DNA of 14,559 bases from CAVPHV01 sp963704825. GTDB lineage: Bacteria; Actinomycetota; Acidimicrobiia; Spongiisociales; UBA5794. Every line of letters begins with the position of its first letter. Position 1 is the stretch's first letter. Positions 1 to 6,529 of the stretch are shown piece after piece. The DNA lies in contig CAVPHV010000020.1 in NCBI GenBank assembly GCA_963704825.1, positions 1-14,559 of the forward strand. Direction: 5' to 3'. The position numbers and the translations under genes are program-made. A model generated the notes under the pieces. The model was not told the origin of the DNA. It was given only the letters and a program-made list of their open reading frames with translations, and ran no database searches.

Positions 1-28
1 CACCCACATCTCCCGAGGGTTTTCTCGC
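1..28 (+). repeat. Attachment-type repeat, copy 1 (cut by window start)
   Basis: The first 28 bases match the right half of the hairpin and flank found at 1455-1482 and 7977-8004: an ACCCACAT loop, then a TCCC..GGG(T/C)TTTCTCGC arm. In the other two copies this segment follows the 3' half of an initiator-like tRNA, so an intact tRNA-fMet may sit just left of the window; that is an inference. Similarity to copy 2 continues rightward through GAGCGGGGTTGG and the paired GTTCTACCGG repeats to about base 75. Confidence 0.65.
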
Positions 29-50
29 GAGCGGGGTTGGTCGTCTCCTC

Positions 51-89
51 CGTTCTACCGGGTGTTCTACCGGCCTCAGCCGGTAGAAG
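51..89. repeat. Paired GTTCTACCGG repeats and inverted copy, probable integrase arm sites
   Basis: GTTCTACCGG occurs at 51-60 and 64-73, and its near reverse complement CCGGTAGAAG at 80-89. TTCTACCGG (65-73) and CCGGTAGAA (80-88) form a perfect 9-bp inverted repeat with a 6-base loop across the integrase stop codon. The direct pair recurs at 1507-1528 beside the second attachment copy, and the inverted pair at 1261-1282 upstream of the integrase. Paired short repeats on both sides of a core are typical arm-type binding sites of tyrosine integrases. The inverted repeat might also act as a transcript-end hairpin. Binding is inferred. Confidence 0.5.
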
Positions 90-1225
90 CGGCCGGAGCG
101 ATCAAGCCTTCGAAGACTCGTGCCGCTTCTGCCTGCATCCCGGGGAGGACGTGCTGGTAGGTGTTGATCGTGAACGCCGGGTTTCCATGCCCGAGCCGCT
201 CGGAGACTACCTTGACGGGGACTCCGGCCTTGATGAGCAGTGTGCCGTGGGTATGTCTGATGTCGTGGAGTCGGATCTTGGGGACGCCGGCTCGTTTCAC
301 GATCCTCTCGAATGTCTGGGAGATCGAGTGGGGGTGAATCGGGTTGCCGGCGGCGTTGGTGAAGACCCAACCTGATGGCTTGAGCCCCACCGCCCTCTGT
401 TCGGTTTGCTGCCAGTCACGCCATGCGGAGAGCACCTGGACAGTGGTCGGGTCGAGGTTGATCGCCCGGCGCGAGTTGCTGGTCTTGCCTCGCGACATGT
501 GCACGTCGTAGCCGACGGAGACGAGCCCTCGGTTGATCGACACGGTGGCCGTTTCGAGGTCGACGTCGGTCCATTGCAGGCCGAGCAGTTCGCTGCGTCG
601 CAACCCTGTGTTGGCGGAGAGCCACATGGCGGGGAAGAGGCGGTGGCCCGCCGCCTCACGCAGGAATCGTTGCAGCTGTTGGGCTGTCCAGGCTTGTTGT
701 TCGACTTTGGGGATCGCTCTGAGTTTCGGTGCGTGAGCCACGACGGCGACGTTGCGTGTCACGATGCCTCGACGCACGGCGTCGTTGAGGGCGCCACGGA
801 TGATGAGATGAATCTCCAGCACCGTCTTGGGAGCCAGGGGCTTGCGTCCGTCGGTCGGGTGCAGCTTCTGGTCGTAGAGCGCTTCGAGATGATGCGGGCG
901 CAGCCGCCGGATCGACACGTTGCCGAGGGTGGGGAGGATGTGTCGGTCGATCTTGCGCCGGTACCGCATCCCATGTGGAGCGAGCCAGTTCGAGTTTCTT
1001 GCCGGGCAGCCACCTGGTGGTCAGGTAGGCCTCGAAGCTGAGGGAGCGCCCTTCGTCGTTGCGGCCGTTCAACTCCGCAGCGAGACGAGCGGCGAGCCGC
1101 TCCGCCTCTTCACGGCTCGTGCCTGCGGGGTGCCAGCTGCGCCGTTCCTTCCCTGTAACCGGATCCAACCCTTCATAGATGACCGCATACCAACGATCAC
1201 CCTTCTTCGCTACATATCCCTTCAT
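76..1225 (-). pseudogene. Tyrosine-recombinase (phage-type) integrase with a one-base frameshift
   Basis: This is a site-specific tyrosine recombinase of the actinophage/ICE integrase type, expected to recombine at the nearby tRNA-linked repeat. The N-terminal part starts at ATG 1223-1225 behind a strong GGAAGGAG site. It carries an arm-binding domain (YVAKKGDRWYAVIYEG) and the start of the core-binding domain, ending in KLELARSTWD. The rest lies in another frame, from base 969 down to the TGA at 76-78, beginning YRRKIDRHILPTLG. The catalytic set is intact: R in TGLRRSE, K in GKTSNSRR, HxxR in LHDIRHTH, H in LGHGN and Y in NTYQHV. Joining the frames gives about 382 residues, a normal length. 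The extra base lies near 965-975, where GATGCGGTACC would need to lose one base. It could be a sequencing error, a real inactivating mutation or, less likely, recoding. Restart at ATG 969 would give a protein lacking the arm domain. Confidence 0.85.
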
Positions 1226-1260
1226 GACGGTTCTCCTTCCAGGTTGCCGGCGTTCGGAAC

Positions 1261-1282
1261 CCGGTAGAAGGATCGGTAGAAG
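1261..1282. repeat. Inverted-orientation arm-type repeat pair upstream of integrase
   Basis: CCGGTAGAAG (1261-1270) and TCGGTAGAAG (1273-1282) are the reverse complement of the GTTCTACCGG pair at 51-73, with 12-base periodicity. They lie 36 bp upstream of the integrase start and about 110 bp left of the second attachment core. They probably form the opposite integrase arm, and they could also let the integrase repress its own promoter. Both roles are inferred. Confidence 0.45.
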
Positions 1283-1394
1283 ACCACAGCAGCCGGAGAC
1301 GGAAGCGGATCAGCCTCTCCGCAGGTTCCGGTGGCTTCGACTTGGTCGGACTCATGCCAAGCAGTCTCCGATGGACCGGGACCGACTCATGTCC

Positions 1395-1482
1395 CTCATA
1401 ACCCGAAGGTCGCGGGTTCAAATCCTGCCCCCGCTACGAAGAGAACCCTTGGGACACCCACATATCCTGAGGGCTTTCTCGC
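1395..1482 (+). repeat. Attachment-type repeat, copy 2: tRNA-fMet 3' half plus hairpin
   Basis: This 88-base segment aligns without gaps to 7917-8004 with only a few mismatches. It starts exactly at a tRNA anticodon loop (CTCATAA, anticodon CAT). It continues through the variable region, a T arm (GCGGG-TTCAAAT-CCTGC) and acceptor CCCCGCTA, then a weaker version of the terminator hairpin (1441-1480). The sequence to its left (GTCC) does not pair with the 3' anticodon stem CCCGA and there is no D arm, so this is a tRNA fragment and not a working gene. Homology starting at the anticodon loop fits an integrase whose crossover is in that loop. Arm-type repeats lie on both sides (1261-1282 and 1507-1528), as expected for a junction between tandem elements. 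Confidence 0.75.
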
Positions 1483-1506
1483 GGAGCGGGGTTGGCCGTT
1501 TCCGGT

Positions 1507-1528
1507 GTTCTACCAGGCGTTCTACCGG
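1507..1528. repeat. Second copy of the direct arm-type repeat pair
   Basis: GTTCTACCAG (1507-1516) and GTTCTACCGG (1519-1528) lie about 25 bp right of the hairpin end of attachment copy 2. The pair at 51-73 has the same place relative to copy 1. The intervening GGAGCGGGGTTGG is shared too, so this is a duplicated element end. No integrase reading frame follows it. Confidence 0.45.
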
Positions 1529-1535
1529 GGTCAGG

Positions 1536-1995
1536 GCGGCGACCGGAGTGGGTGGTGGAGACTACCGATGTTGGACCCCTCATCGCCGGTCGACGATGAA
1601 ACTCTCGTGTGAACTTGCCGATCCGGCGACTGTCCCCTCGACGGTTGCGTTCAATGTCGCAGATCGTCGACCCGCGGCGGAGGACATTGCTGCCTGACCG
1701 ATTCGGTGTGCATGAGAAGTGGTGGATCGTATGAAGGCTCGGACCGCACCGGCTGTGAGCGGCAACGAGCGAACCTGGGAGTCCGAACCGTCGTTGTGAT
1801 CAAACACGACGGATCGATCGATCCATTCATCATCGGCGGTGCCACGGTCGAAGGGCGTTCGGACCAAGCTCGCAACATCTGTTACACGCCTCTGCCTCGG
1901 CCAGGTATCCGCTCCGCGCGTCGCAATCTGGACGGTCGGCCCTCGGTCTTCGGCCGGACCGCCATCCAACAGTCCTGTCCGGGCATTGTGCAGCG
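1536..1995. other. No supported gene (460 bp)
   Basis: Short open frames exist on both strands here, but none has a ribosome binding site, a recognisable domain or a consistent coding pattern. Its place directly right of a duplicated element end suggests decayed element DNA. No integrase remnant could be recognised on the minus strand. Confidence 0.5.
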
Positions 1996-2133
1996 GTGTG
2001 TCCCTTGCGCGTCGAGCTGGCCAATATCGACGGGTTCGGATATATCGTCGCTGAGGTGAACAGATCCGCCGACTTCTTCTTCGAGCCCGCGGTGCAGCGA
2101 GGCATCATGGCGTCTGGTGATGTGATCAGGTGA
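1996..2133 (+). CDS. Small unrecognised ORF, possibly the 3' end of a decayed gene, overlapping the next gene
   Basis: The frame reads VELANIDGFGYIVAEV then NRSADFFFEPAVQ and ends at TGA 2131-2133. About three quarters of its codons from 2005 on end in G or C, as in the real genes here. Its stop overlaps the GTG start of the following membrane protein (GTGA at 2130-2133), a layout typical of translational coupling. The frame is open back to about 1759, but the only usable start is GTG 1996 (TTG 2005 is an alternative), and no clear ribosome binding site precedes either. It is therefore either a 45-residue protein or the tail of a broken gene. I do not recognise a family. Confidence 0.3.
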   Translation: MCPLRVELANIDGFGYIVAEVNRSADFFFEPAVQRGIMASGDVIR

Positions 2134-2747
2134 GCCAGCGTGCGCCGGATCGGCCCGGTCTTCAGCGCCGCGGCCTCCTCCTCGAGTACGCGACGATCGC
2201 CTGGAATGTTGGCGAGGCGGTGCTCACGATCTCGCTCGGCGTCGCTGCAGCTTCGCTTGCCTTGGTGGGATTCGGCATGGTCTCCGTTGTGGAGGTGTTC
2301 GCCTCGGGAGTCGTGGTCTGGCACCTGTTGCCCGGTCACGACGTCGATGACTCGGGCCGGACCCGGCTTGCGCTCCGGTTGACGGCCGGTGCGTTCGCTG
2401 CCCTGTCGATCGTCCTCGCCGTGGGTGCGGTGCGTGATCTGGTGTCGGGGAGAGTCGCCGGAGAATCACCGTGGGGGATTGTGTATCTCGCGGTGACCGC
2501 GTTTGTCATGTTCGGTCTCGCTGTGTTGAAGCGCCGTACGGCGGGTGCTCTTGATTCGGCTCCGCTGCGGTCCGAAGCAACGATGACGTTCCTCGACGGG
2601 ATCTTGTCGACGGCGACGCTGGCGGGCCTCGCCCTGAACGCGTATGCCGGTCTGTGGTGGGCGGACCCGGCCGCAGCACTGCTCGTCGCGCTTGCGGCTG
2701 CGAACGAAGCCCGCGAAAACTGGGCCGAGGCTTCCCAAGTCGTCTGA
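2130..2747 (+). CDS. CDF-like integral membrane protein (degenerate cation transporter family)
   Basis: A 205-residue protein with about five or six hydrophobic segments. The sequence resembles the short actinobacterial 'cation transporter' members related to the cation diffusion facilitator family: LEYATIAWNVGEAV at the first helix, ALVGFGMVSVVEVF at the second, SEATMTFLDGILS at the fifth, and LWWADPAAALLVALAA near the end. In that family the second helix usually reads GFGLDSxIEV, its Asp being part of the metal site; here it is GFGMVSVVEV, so that Asp is Val. The fifth-helix segment also lacks the His/Asp pair of canonical CDF exporters. It could therefore be a modified transporter or a non-transporting relative. 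The GTG start overlaps the stop of the small upstream ORF. Family membership is fairly sure; transport activity and substrate are not. Confidence 0.72.
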   Translation: MSQRAPDRPGLQRRGLLLEYATIAWNVGEAVLTISLGVAAASLALVGFGMVSVVEVFASGVVVWHLLPGHDVDDSGRTRLALRLTAGAFAALSIVLAVGAVRDLVSGRVAGESPWGIVYLAVTAFVMFGLAVLKRRTAGALDSAPLRSEATMTFLDGILSTATLAGLALNAYAGLWWADPAAALLVALAAANEARENWAEASQVV

Positions 2748-2891
2748 AATCCGGTGTCCGGCTCGCCATGTGCCTAGTGCGGTGCACGCGTCACCTGCGA
2801 AAGATCTAGCCGCCGCTTAGTCGTCGGTTGGTGCGTCGTTATCGGAGGGTTCGGCACAGTGTCGTCATCGTTCACAGAAAGGAACGGACAC

Positions 2892-3539
2892 ATGTTGAGG
2901 AGAATCCTCCTGCCCGCACTGTTGGTCATCGCCCTGTTCGCAATCGTGGGGATCGCTTCGGCGACCGTGGTGCGATCCGCCGATGACTCGGAGACCGGTA
3001 CGACGATGGCTGATGTGACGTCGACGACGATCGACGAGAGTGTTGGTGACGATTCGGTGACCGGTACGACGATGGCTGATGTGACGTCGACGACGATCGA
3101 CGAGAGTGTTGGTGACGATTCGGTGACGAGTACGACGGTGCCGAGCACGACGTCGACGACGATCGACGACGGCGCCGATTCCGATGACGACTTCGATGAC
3201 GATGATTCGACGACGAGCACCACCATCGACGGTGCGGTGTCGGTCCCGGACGGTGTCCACGTCATCAACGCGTCACCGGCCGGCAGCGTGACAGTCGCGG
3301 TGAAGGACGGTGTTCTCTCCATCGTGAGTATCGACATCGCCGGCAGCTGGGCAAGGACCGAGACCGAGGTGAGTGCTCGTGAAATCGAACTCGAGTTCGA
3401 GAACGACGGCACGGAGCTCAAGGTCAAGGCAGAGATCGAGGACGGCCGTGTGAAGGTGCGAGCAGAGTTCAAGACTGACGACGACTCGAGCCACGACGGT
3501 TCCGACGACGATTCCGGTCACGGTTCCGACGACGACTGA
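2892..3539 (+). CDS. Secreted acidic Thr/Asp-rich protein with 22-residue tandem repeats
   Basis: A 215-residue protein starting at ATG 2892, preceded by AGAAAGGA at a good distance; an in-frame GTG at 2859 would place extra polar residues before the signal peptide and is less likely. Residues 1-24 form a signal peptide (RR, then LLPALLVIALFAIVGIASA). Then come two identical 22-residue repeats (TGTTMADVTSTT and IDESVGDDSV) and further TSTT/DDD low-complexity sequence. A compact, probably beta-rich region from about VPDGVHVINASPAG to KVRAEFK follows, and the tail is rich in Asp, Ser, Gly and His. The Thr-rich part resembles an extended wall or linker segment, and the acidic, His-containing tail could bind cations; both ideas are inference. 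I do not recognise the folded domain. A hairpin at 3584-3616 may end the transcript. Confidence 0.75.
   Translation: MLRRILLPALLVIALFAIVGIASATVVRSADDSETGTTMADVTSTTIDESVGDDSVTGTTMADVTSTTIDESVGDDSVTSTTVPSTTSTTIDDGADSDDDFDDDDSTTSTTIDGAVSVPDGVHVINASPAGSVTVAVKDGVLSIVSIDIAGSWARTETEVSAREIELEFENDGTELKVKAEIEDGRVKVRAEFKTDDDSSHDGSDDDSGHGSDDD
2994..3125 (+). repeat. Two perfect 66-bp tandem repeats inside the secreted protein gene
   Basis: Bases 2994-3059 and 3060-3125 are identical over 66 bp (starting ACCGGTACGACG), encoding 22 residues each in frame. A shorter related stretch (ACGAGTACGACG) follows. Perfect nucleotide identity, not just protein identity, points to recent duplication or ongoing unit gain and loss by slippage. 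Confidence 0.9.
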
Positions 3540-3583
3540 TCGGGACTCGGCCGGGTGGGTGGCTATTGGGAGGAACGCCTACG

Positions 3584-3616
3584 GTGCGGAGACCGGGAAG
3601 ATCCGGGTCTCCGCAC
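3584..3616. terminator. Hairpin, possible transcript end
   Basis: GTGCGGAGACC pairs with GGTCTCCGCAC (11 bp), with a partly pairing centre. It begins 45 bp after the stop of the secreted protein gene. No T-run follows, so it is at best a weak or factor-assisted terminator, or an RNA-stabilising hairpin. The following 3617-3780 shows no gene; it presumably holds the lipoprotein promoter, which I could not place. Confidence 0.4.
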
Positions 3617-3795
3617 TGGCGCGTTCGCAACCGCCCGGGCCGGCTACCGGCCGACAAGAACCACCCAGCGAGACCACGACCCCCATGCGCAGACGGTTGG
3701 GCAACCCGGGAACGGAACCGCTTCGCGATTGTCGAGAACCGGATTCGGCCGGTGTCCGTACTGTCGGGCGACACCGACAAGAGGAGGAAGATCTC

Positions 3796-4272
3796 GTGTT
3801 GAAAAGAGCCACAATGGCAGTCTTCGTTCTGGCCCTGGTGGCCGCAGCATGCAGCAGCGACGATGACGCCGCGGACACGACGACCACAACCGCCGCGCAA
3901 ACCACCACAACGGCCGCGCCGGTTGAGACCGGTGCCGTGCTCGCCGCCGCAGACTCGGCGTTGGGGGAGATCGTCGTCGATGATGAGGGTTTCACTCTCT
4001 ACGTGTTCATCCCGGACGATGGTGGAGAGAGCACCTGCTACGACGACTGCGCCTCGGCGTGGCCGCCGCTTGTCGGCGAAGCCGTCGCGACCGGTTCGGT
4101 CGATGCTGCGCTTCTCGGAACGAGCCCACGCACTGGCGGCGCGCAGCAGGTGACGTTCAACGGCTGGCCGGTCTACTTCTTCGCCGGAGACGCCGTACCG
4201 GGTGACGTTGCTGGCCAAGGCCTCAACGACGTCTGGTACGTCATCTCACCCGCCGGTGAGGTGATCCGCTGA
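3796..4272 (+). CDS. Lipoprotein with 'secreted repeat of unknown function' (PF03640/COG4315 type)
   Basis: A 158-residue exported lipoprotein. GTG 3796 is chosen as start because GAGGAGGAAG lies 5 bases upstream. The signal peptide MLKRATMAVFVLALVAAAC ends in an AAAC lipobox with Cys19 as lipidation site; Ala at -3 is a little weak. A Thr/Ala-rich linker follows, then the family's hallmarks: FTLYVFIPDDGGESTCYDDC with ASAWPPLVG, then VTFNGWPVYFFAGD and GQGLNDVWYVISPAGEV. Family members are small surface proteins with YxFxxD...CxxxCxxxWPP motifs, of unknown biochemical role. It sits just upstream of the ECF sigma/anti-sigma pair, an arrangement that would suit a target of that sigma factor, but no matching promoter was firmly identified. 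Confidence 0.85.
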   Translation: MLKRATMAVFVLALVAAACSSDDDAADTTTTTAAQTTTTAAPVETGAVLAAADSALGEIVVDDEGFTLYVFIPDDGGESTCYDDCASAWPPLVGEAVATGSVDAALLGTSPRTGGAQQVTFNGWPVYFFAGDAVPGDVAGQGLNDVWYVISPAGEVIR

Positions 4273-4290
4273 GGACAGTGCGAGAATCGG

Positions 4291-4312
4291 GCTCGGGCCA
4301 GACGGCCCGAGC
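4291..4312. terminator. GC-rich hairpin between lipoprotein and sigma factor genes
   Basis: GCTCGGGCC-AGAC-GGCCCGAGC is a perfect 9-bp stem with a 4-base loop, 18 bp after the lipoprotein stop. No T-run follows. It directly abuts the alternative GTG start (4316) of the sigma factor, which makes ATG 4337 the more likely start. Confidence 0.5.
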
Positions 4313-4336
4313 CTGGTGAAGCGAGCGGGCAGGACC

Positions 4337-4864
4337 ATGAGCACACGCATGATGACACGGTTTCGCAGCGGTGACCCTGGCGCCGTACGTGAGCTCTATG
4401 ACGCCTACGGGAGGTCGGTGTTCTCGGTGGCCTATCAAGCCCTCGGTGACCGGGGCCTGGCGGAAGAAGCGGTCCAGCAGACGTTTCTTCAGGCGTGGCG
4501 AGCCGCGGGTCGATTCGATCCCGACCGTGAGCCGGGTCCGTGGCTCTACGCAATCGCTCGCCGAGTCGCCGTCGATCTGTATCGGCGCGAGCGCCGACAC
4601 GTGGCAGTCGACGAAGAGCCGGAGGTGGCCGTGCTCCCTCCGTCGTTCGAGGCGACCTGGGAGACGTGGGAAGTCCGCCTCGCCCTCGACCAGATCCCAG
4701 ACGATGAACAGGTAGTCCTGCGGGCGACCCACTATCTCGGCTACACCCACGAGGAAACGTCGGAGCGACTCGGCATTCCAGTCGGGACCGTGAAGTCGCG
4801 CTCGCATCGAGCGCACCGCCGCTTGGCAGGACTGCTCTCACATCTCAAGGAGGCCACCGCATGA
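4337..4864 (+). CDS. ECF-type RNA polymerase sigma factor
   Basis: A 175-residue group IV sigma factor directing RNA polymerase to a small regulon. Region 2 covers RSGDPGAVRELYDAYGRSVF through QALGDRGLAEEAVQQTFLQA to PWLYAIARRVAVDLYRRE. Region 4 covers ALDQIPDDEQVVLRATHYLG, YTHEETSERLGIPVGTVKSR and HRAHRRLAGL, with the usual GxPxGTVKSR recognition helix. ATG 4337 has AGGA close upstream; an in-frame GTG at 4316 would add seven residues but falls next to a strong hairpin. Its TGA overlaps the ATG of the anti-sigma gene (ATGA, 4861-4864), the standard coupling for an ECF/anti-sigma pair. No C-terminal extension is present. The RskA-type partner suggests a SigK-like group. Confidence 0.93.
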   Translation: MSTRMMTRFRSGDPGAVRELYDAYGRSVFSVAYQALGDRGLAEEAVQQTFLQAWRAAGRFDPDREPGPWLYAIARRVAVDLYRRERRHVAVDEEPEVAVLPPSFEATWETWEVRLALDQIPDDEQVVLRATHYLGYTHEETSERLGIPVGTVKSRSHRAHRRLAGLLSHLKEATA

Positions 4865-5495
4865 CGTGCGACGAATTCCAGGCCGCGTACCTGGCTGGGG
4901 ACGAAGACGATGCCACCCGCCTCCACCTCTCGGGATGTGTCGCCTGCCGGACCAGCCTCGCCAGTCTCGACTCGGGACGTTTGACGATCGCCGAGCCTGC
5001 AGTGTGGGAGGAACCGTCCCCCGACCTCGGAGAGCAGGTGGTCATGCTCCTCCAGGGAACCGCACATCCACCGACGCACACAACCTGGCCGCGTCGCACA
5101 ATGGCCGGTGTAGCCGCGGTTGCCGCCGCGATCCTGTTGTCGCCGCCGTCGTCGCCACACGCAGCGACGCTCCCGACTGGACGGTCGATATCGCCGGCAC
5201 CAACGAAGCCCCCGTCGCCATGGGCACCATCGATGGCTGGCAGACACCAAACGGCACCCGCATGGTGCTGAACATCAACGGACTCGACCCGGCCCCCGAC
5301 GGATACATCTACGAACTATGGCTGAGCCAGGGACCTATCCACATATCGGCCGGCACCTTCACAGCAACCGACGACGTCGTCCTCTGGTCCGGCGTAGCCC
5401 GGCGCGACTACCCACGCCTATGGATCACACTCGAAACCATCGACGAAGACGAAAGCCCATCGCCGCTCACCGTGATGGACACCTACATCGGCTGA
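4861..5495 (+). pseudogene. RskA-type anti-sigma factor, frameshifted within its membrane helix
   Basis: It would hold the upstream ECF sigma factor inactive at the membrane until released by proteolysis. The first frame (from ATG 4861) encodes a zinc-binding anti-sigma domain (CDEFQAAYLAGDEDD ... HLSGCVAC, the H-x3-C-x2-C motif) and the start of a helix (MAGVAAVAAAILL). From about 5139 the sense continues one base back, in the frame VAAVVATRSDAPDWTVDI, then APVAMGTIDGWQ, INGLDPAPDGYIYELWLSQG and DYPRLWITLETIDED, which is the RskA extracytoplasmic domain. Joined, the helix is a continuous 19 residues and the protein 211 residues, a normal size. Without correction, the first frame runs to a stop near 5271 in unrelated sequence. 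No slippery heptamer is evident, so one lost base (sequencing error or mutation) is likelier than recoding. Confidence 0.85.
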
Positions 5496-5613
5496 CCAAC
5501 ACCGAACGATCGATGCGGTGCAGGATGCCTGTGCGAGAAACTCGGTATCCCTTTCACCCCCCCGTTCGTCTCTATGGGTGAGTTGGTTGACAATCGTCGG
5601 AAGGAGACGAGGA

Positions 5614-5844
5614 ATGAAGCTCGCAAACGAAGCAAGCTGGGATCGGATCGCCAGGGTCGTGTTGGGTGTTGTGTTGTTGGGTCTGGGTTGGACCGGCACC
5701 GTTGACGGAGCCCTCGGAACTGTCTTCAAGTTCCTCGGGTTCGTGCCTCTCGCCACGGGACTTCTCGGGTGGTGCCCCATCTACGCCATCTTCCAGTTCC
5801 GTACGAACGATGAGTCCAACGAGCCTGCCAGGGCGGCCCGATAG
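5614..5844 (+). CDS. Small DUF2892 (YgaP-type membrane domain) protein
   Basis: A 76-residue inner-membrane protein starting at ATG 5614, with GGAAGGAG 7 bases upstream. It has the family pattern: an amphipathic start (NEASWDRIARVVLG), a first helix (VVLGVVLLGLGW), a short loop, a second helix (FLGFVPLATGLLGW) and the signature GWCPIYAIF, then a polar tail. In YgaP this domain anchors a rhodanese sulfurtransferase; here no rhodanese domain is attached, and the nearest thiol protein is the thioredoxin gene about 200 bp downstream. Function of stand-alone members is unknown. A clear terminator at 5870-5898 ends the transcript. Confidence 0.88.
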   Translation: MKLANEASWDRIARVVLGVVLLGLGWTGTVDGALGTVFKFLGFVPLATGLLGWCPIYAIFQFRTNDESNEPARAAR

Positions 5845-5869
5845 CCACCCCGATCTCCCCGATGGTTGT

Positions 5870-5898
5870 GAGCAGGCCCCGTTTGGGGCTTGCTCTTT
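5870..5898 (+). terminator. Rho-independent terminator
   Basis: GAGCAGGCCCC-GTTT-GGGGCTTGCTC forms an 11-bp stem with one G-T pair and a 4-base loop, followed by TTT. It lies 25 bp after the DUF2892 stop codon and separates that gene from the thioredoxin gene. Confidence 0.7.
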
Positions 5899-6043
5899 CC
5901 ATCTCACTGTGAGCCATCCCCCACAATGGTTTGGAGCGCCCCTCACGCGGACACCGCGAGTCCTGGGCCGGTCGAGCCACACCGGACACTCGTTTCCGGA
6001 GCGTGAGTGCGACGAAACTGGGGGAGGAGAGAAAGGAACCGGT

Positions 6044-6529
6044 ATGAGCAATGGAATCGATCTTGCGGCGTTCGACAGGCCGACGATCGTGGAGGTGTGG
6101 GCGCCATCGTGCTCTGAATGCCGGACGATGCAGCCGGACCTCGACGCCACCGCCGCGAAGTTCGCGGACGACGTGGACACGGTCAAGATCAACGCCGCCC
6201 AGGAGACCGAGGCGGTCAGGCAGTGGAAAGTGATGGGAACCCCGACCGTCATTGGGATCAGCGGCGGTGACGAGGTCTTCCGGTTCAGCGGCCGTCGCAG
6301 TCGCTCGGAGATTGAAGACGCGTTCAATGCTGTTTCGTCCGGAGGGGCAGTCGGCAAGGTGGGACGCCAAGACGTCGCACTTCGAGTCGGCGCCGGCGTG
6401 GCGCCCTGGCCGAAGGCCATGAGCGCCGACGAAGACTTGAAGGAGTGCCCATGCGCTGCTGGGACGCCCGCAAACACGTGTCAGAGTATCTCGACGGCAC
6501 GCTCGAGGCAGCTACGGCGAACCTCGTAG
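6044..6529 (+). CDS. Thioredoxin-family protein with CSEC active site
   Basis: A 161-residue cytoplasmic thiol-disulfide protein (no signal peptide). ATG 6044 follows GGAGGAGAGAAAGGA. The thioredoxin fold covers residues 1-100: TIVEVWAPSCSEC with Cys23/Cys26 as the redox pair, VDTVKINAAQE, and VMGTPTVIG with cis-Pro67. CSEC replaces the classical CGPC, which should shift redox potential; that is inference. The last 60 residues (from GGAVGKVGRQDVALR to the end) are not thioredoxin sequence. The final 26 are read through the ribosome binding site and start of the next gene in another frame, an overlap of 79 bp. The true end may therefore have been altered by a small frameshift or stop loss. Confidence 0.85.
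   Translation: MSNGIDLAAFDRPTIVEVWAPSCSECRTMQPDLDATAAKFADDVDTVKINAAQETEAVRQWKVMGTPTVIGISGGDEVFRFSGRRSRSEIEDAFNAVSSGGAVGKVGRQDVALRVGAGVAPWPKAMSADEDLKECPCAAGTPANTCQSISTARSRQLRRTS

Noticed and set aside
1197..1421. Minus-strand ORF beginning NPRPSGYEG
   Set aside because: This is the familiar spurious translation of tRNA-like sequence; it spans the attachment repeat and the integrase promoter region.
1830..2339. 169-residue minus-strand ORF over the start of the CDF-like gene
   Set aside because: No domain, no ribosome site, and it runs antisense to a well-supported membrane protein.
2994..3125. CRISPR-like array
   Set aside because: The repeats are contiguous, in frame and without spacers; they are a coding tandem duplication.
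5587..5592. Perfect TTGACA as a -35 box for the DUF2892 gene
   Set aside because: It lies only about 20 bp from the start codon with the ribosome site in between, leaving no room for a -10 box and transcript start.
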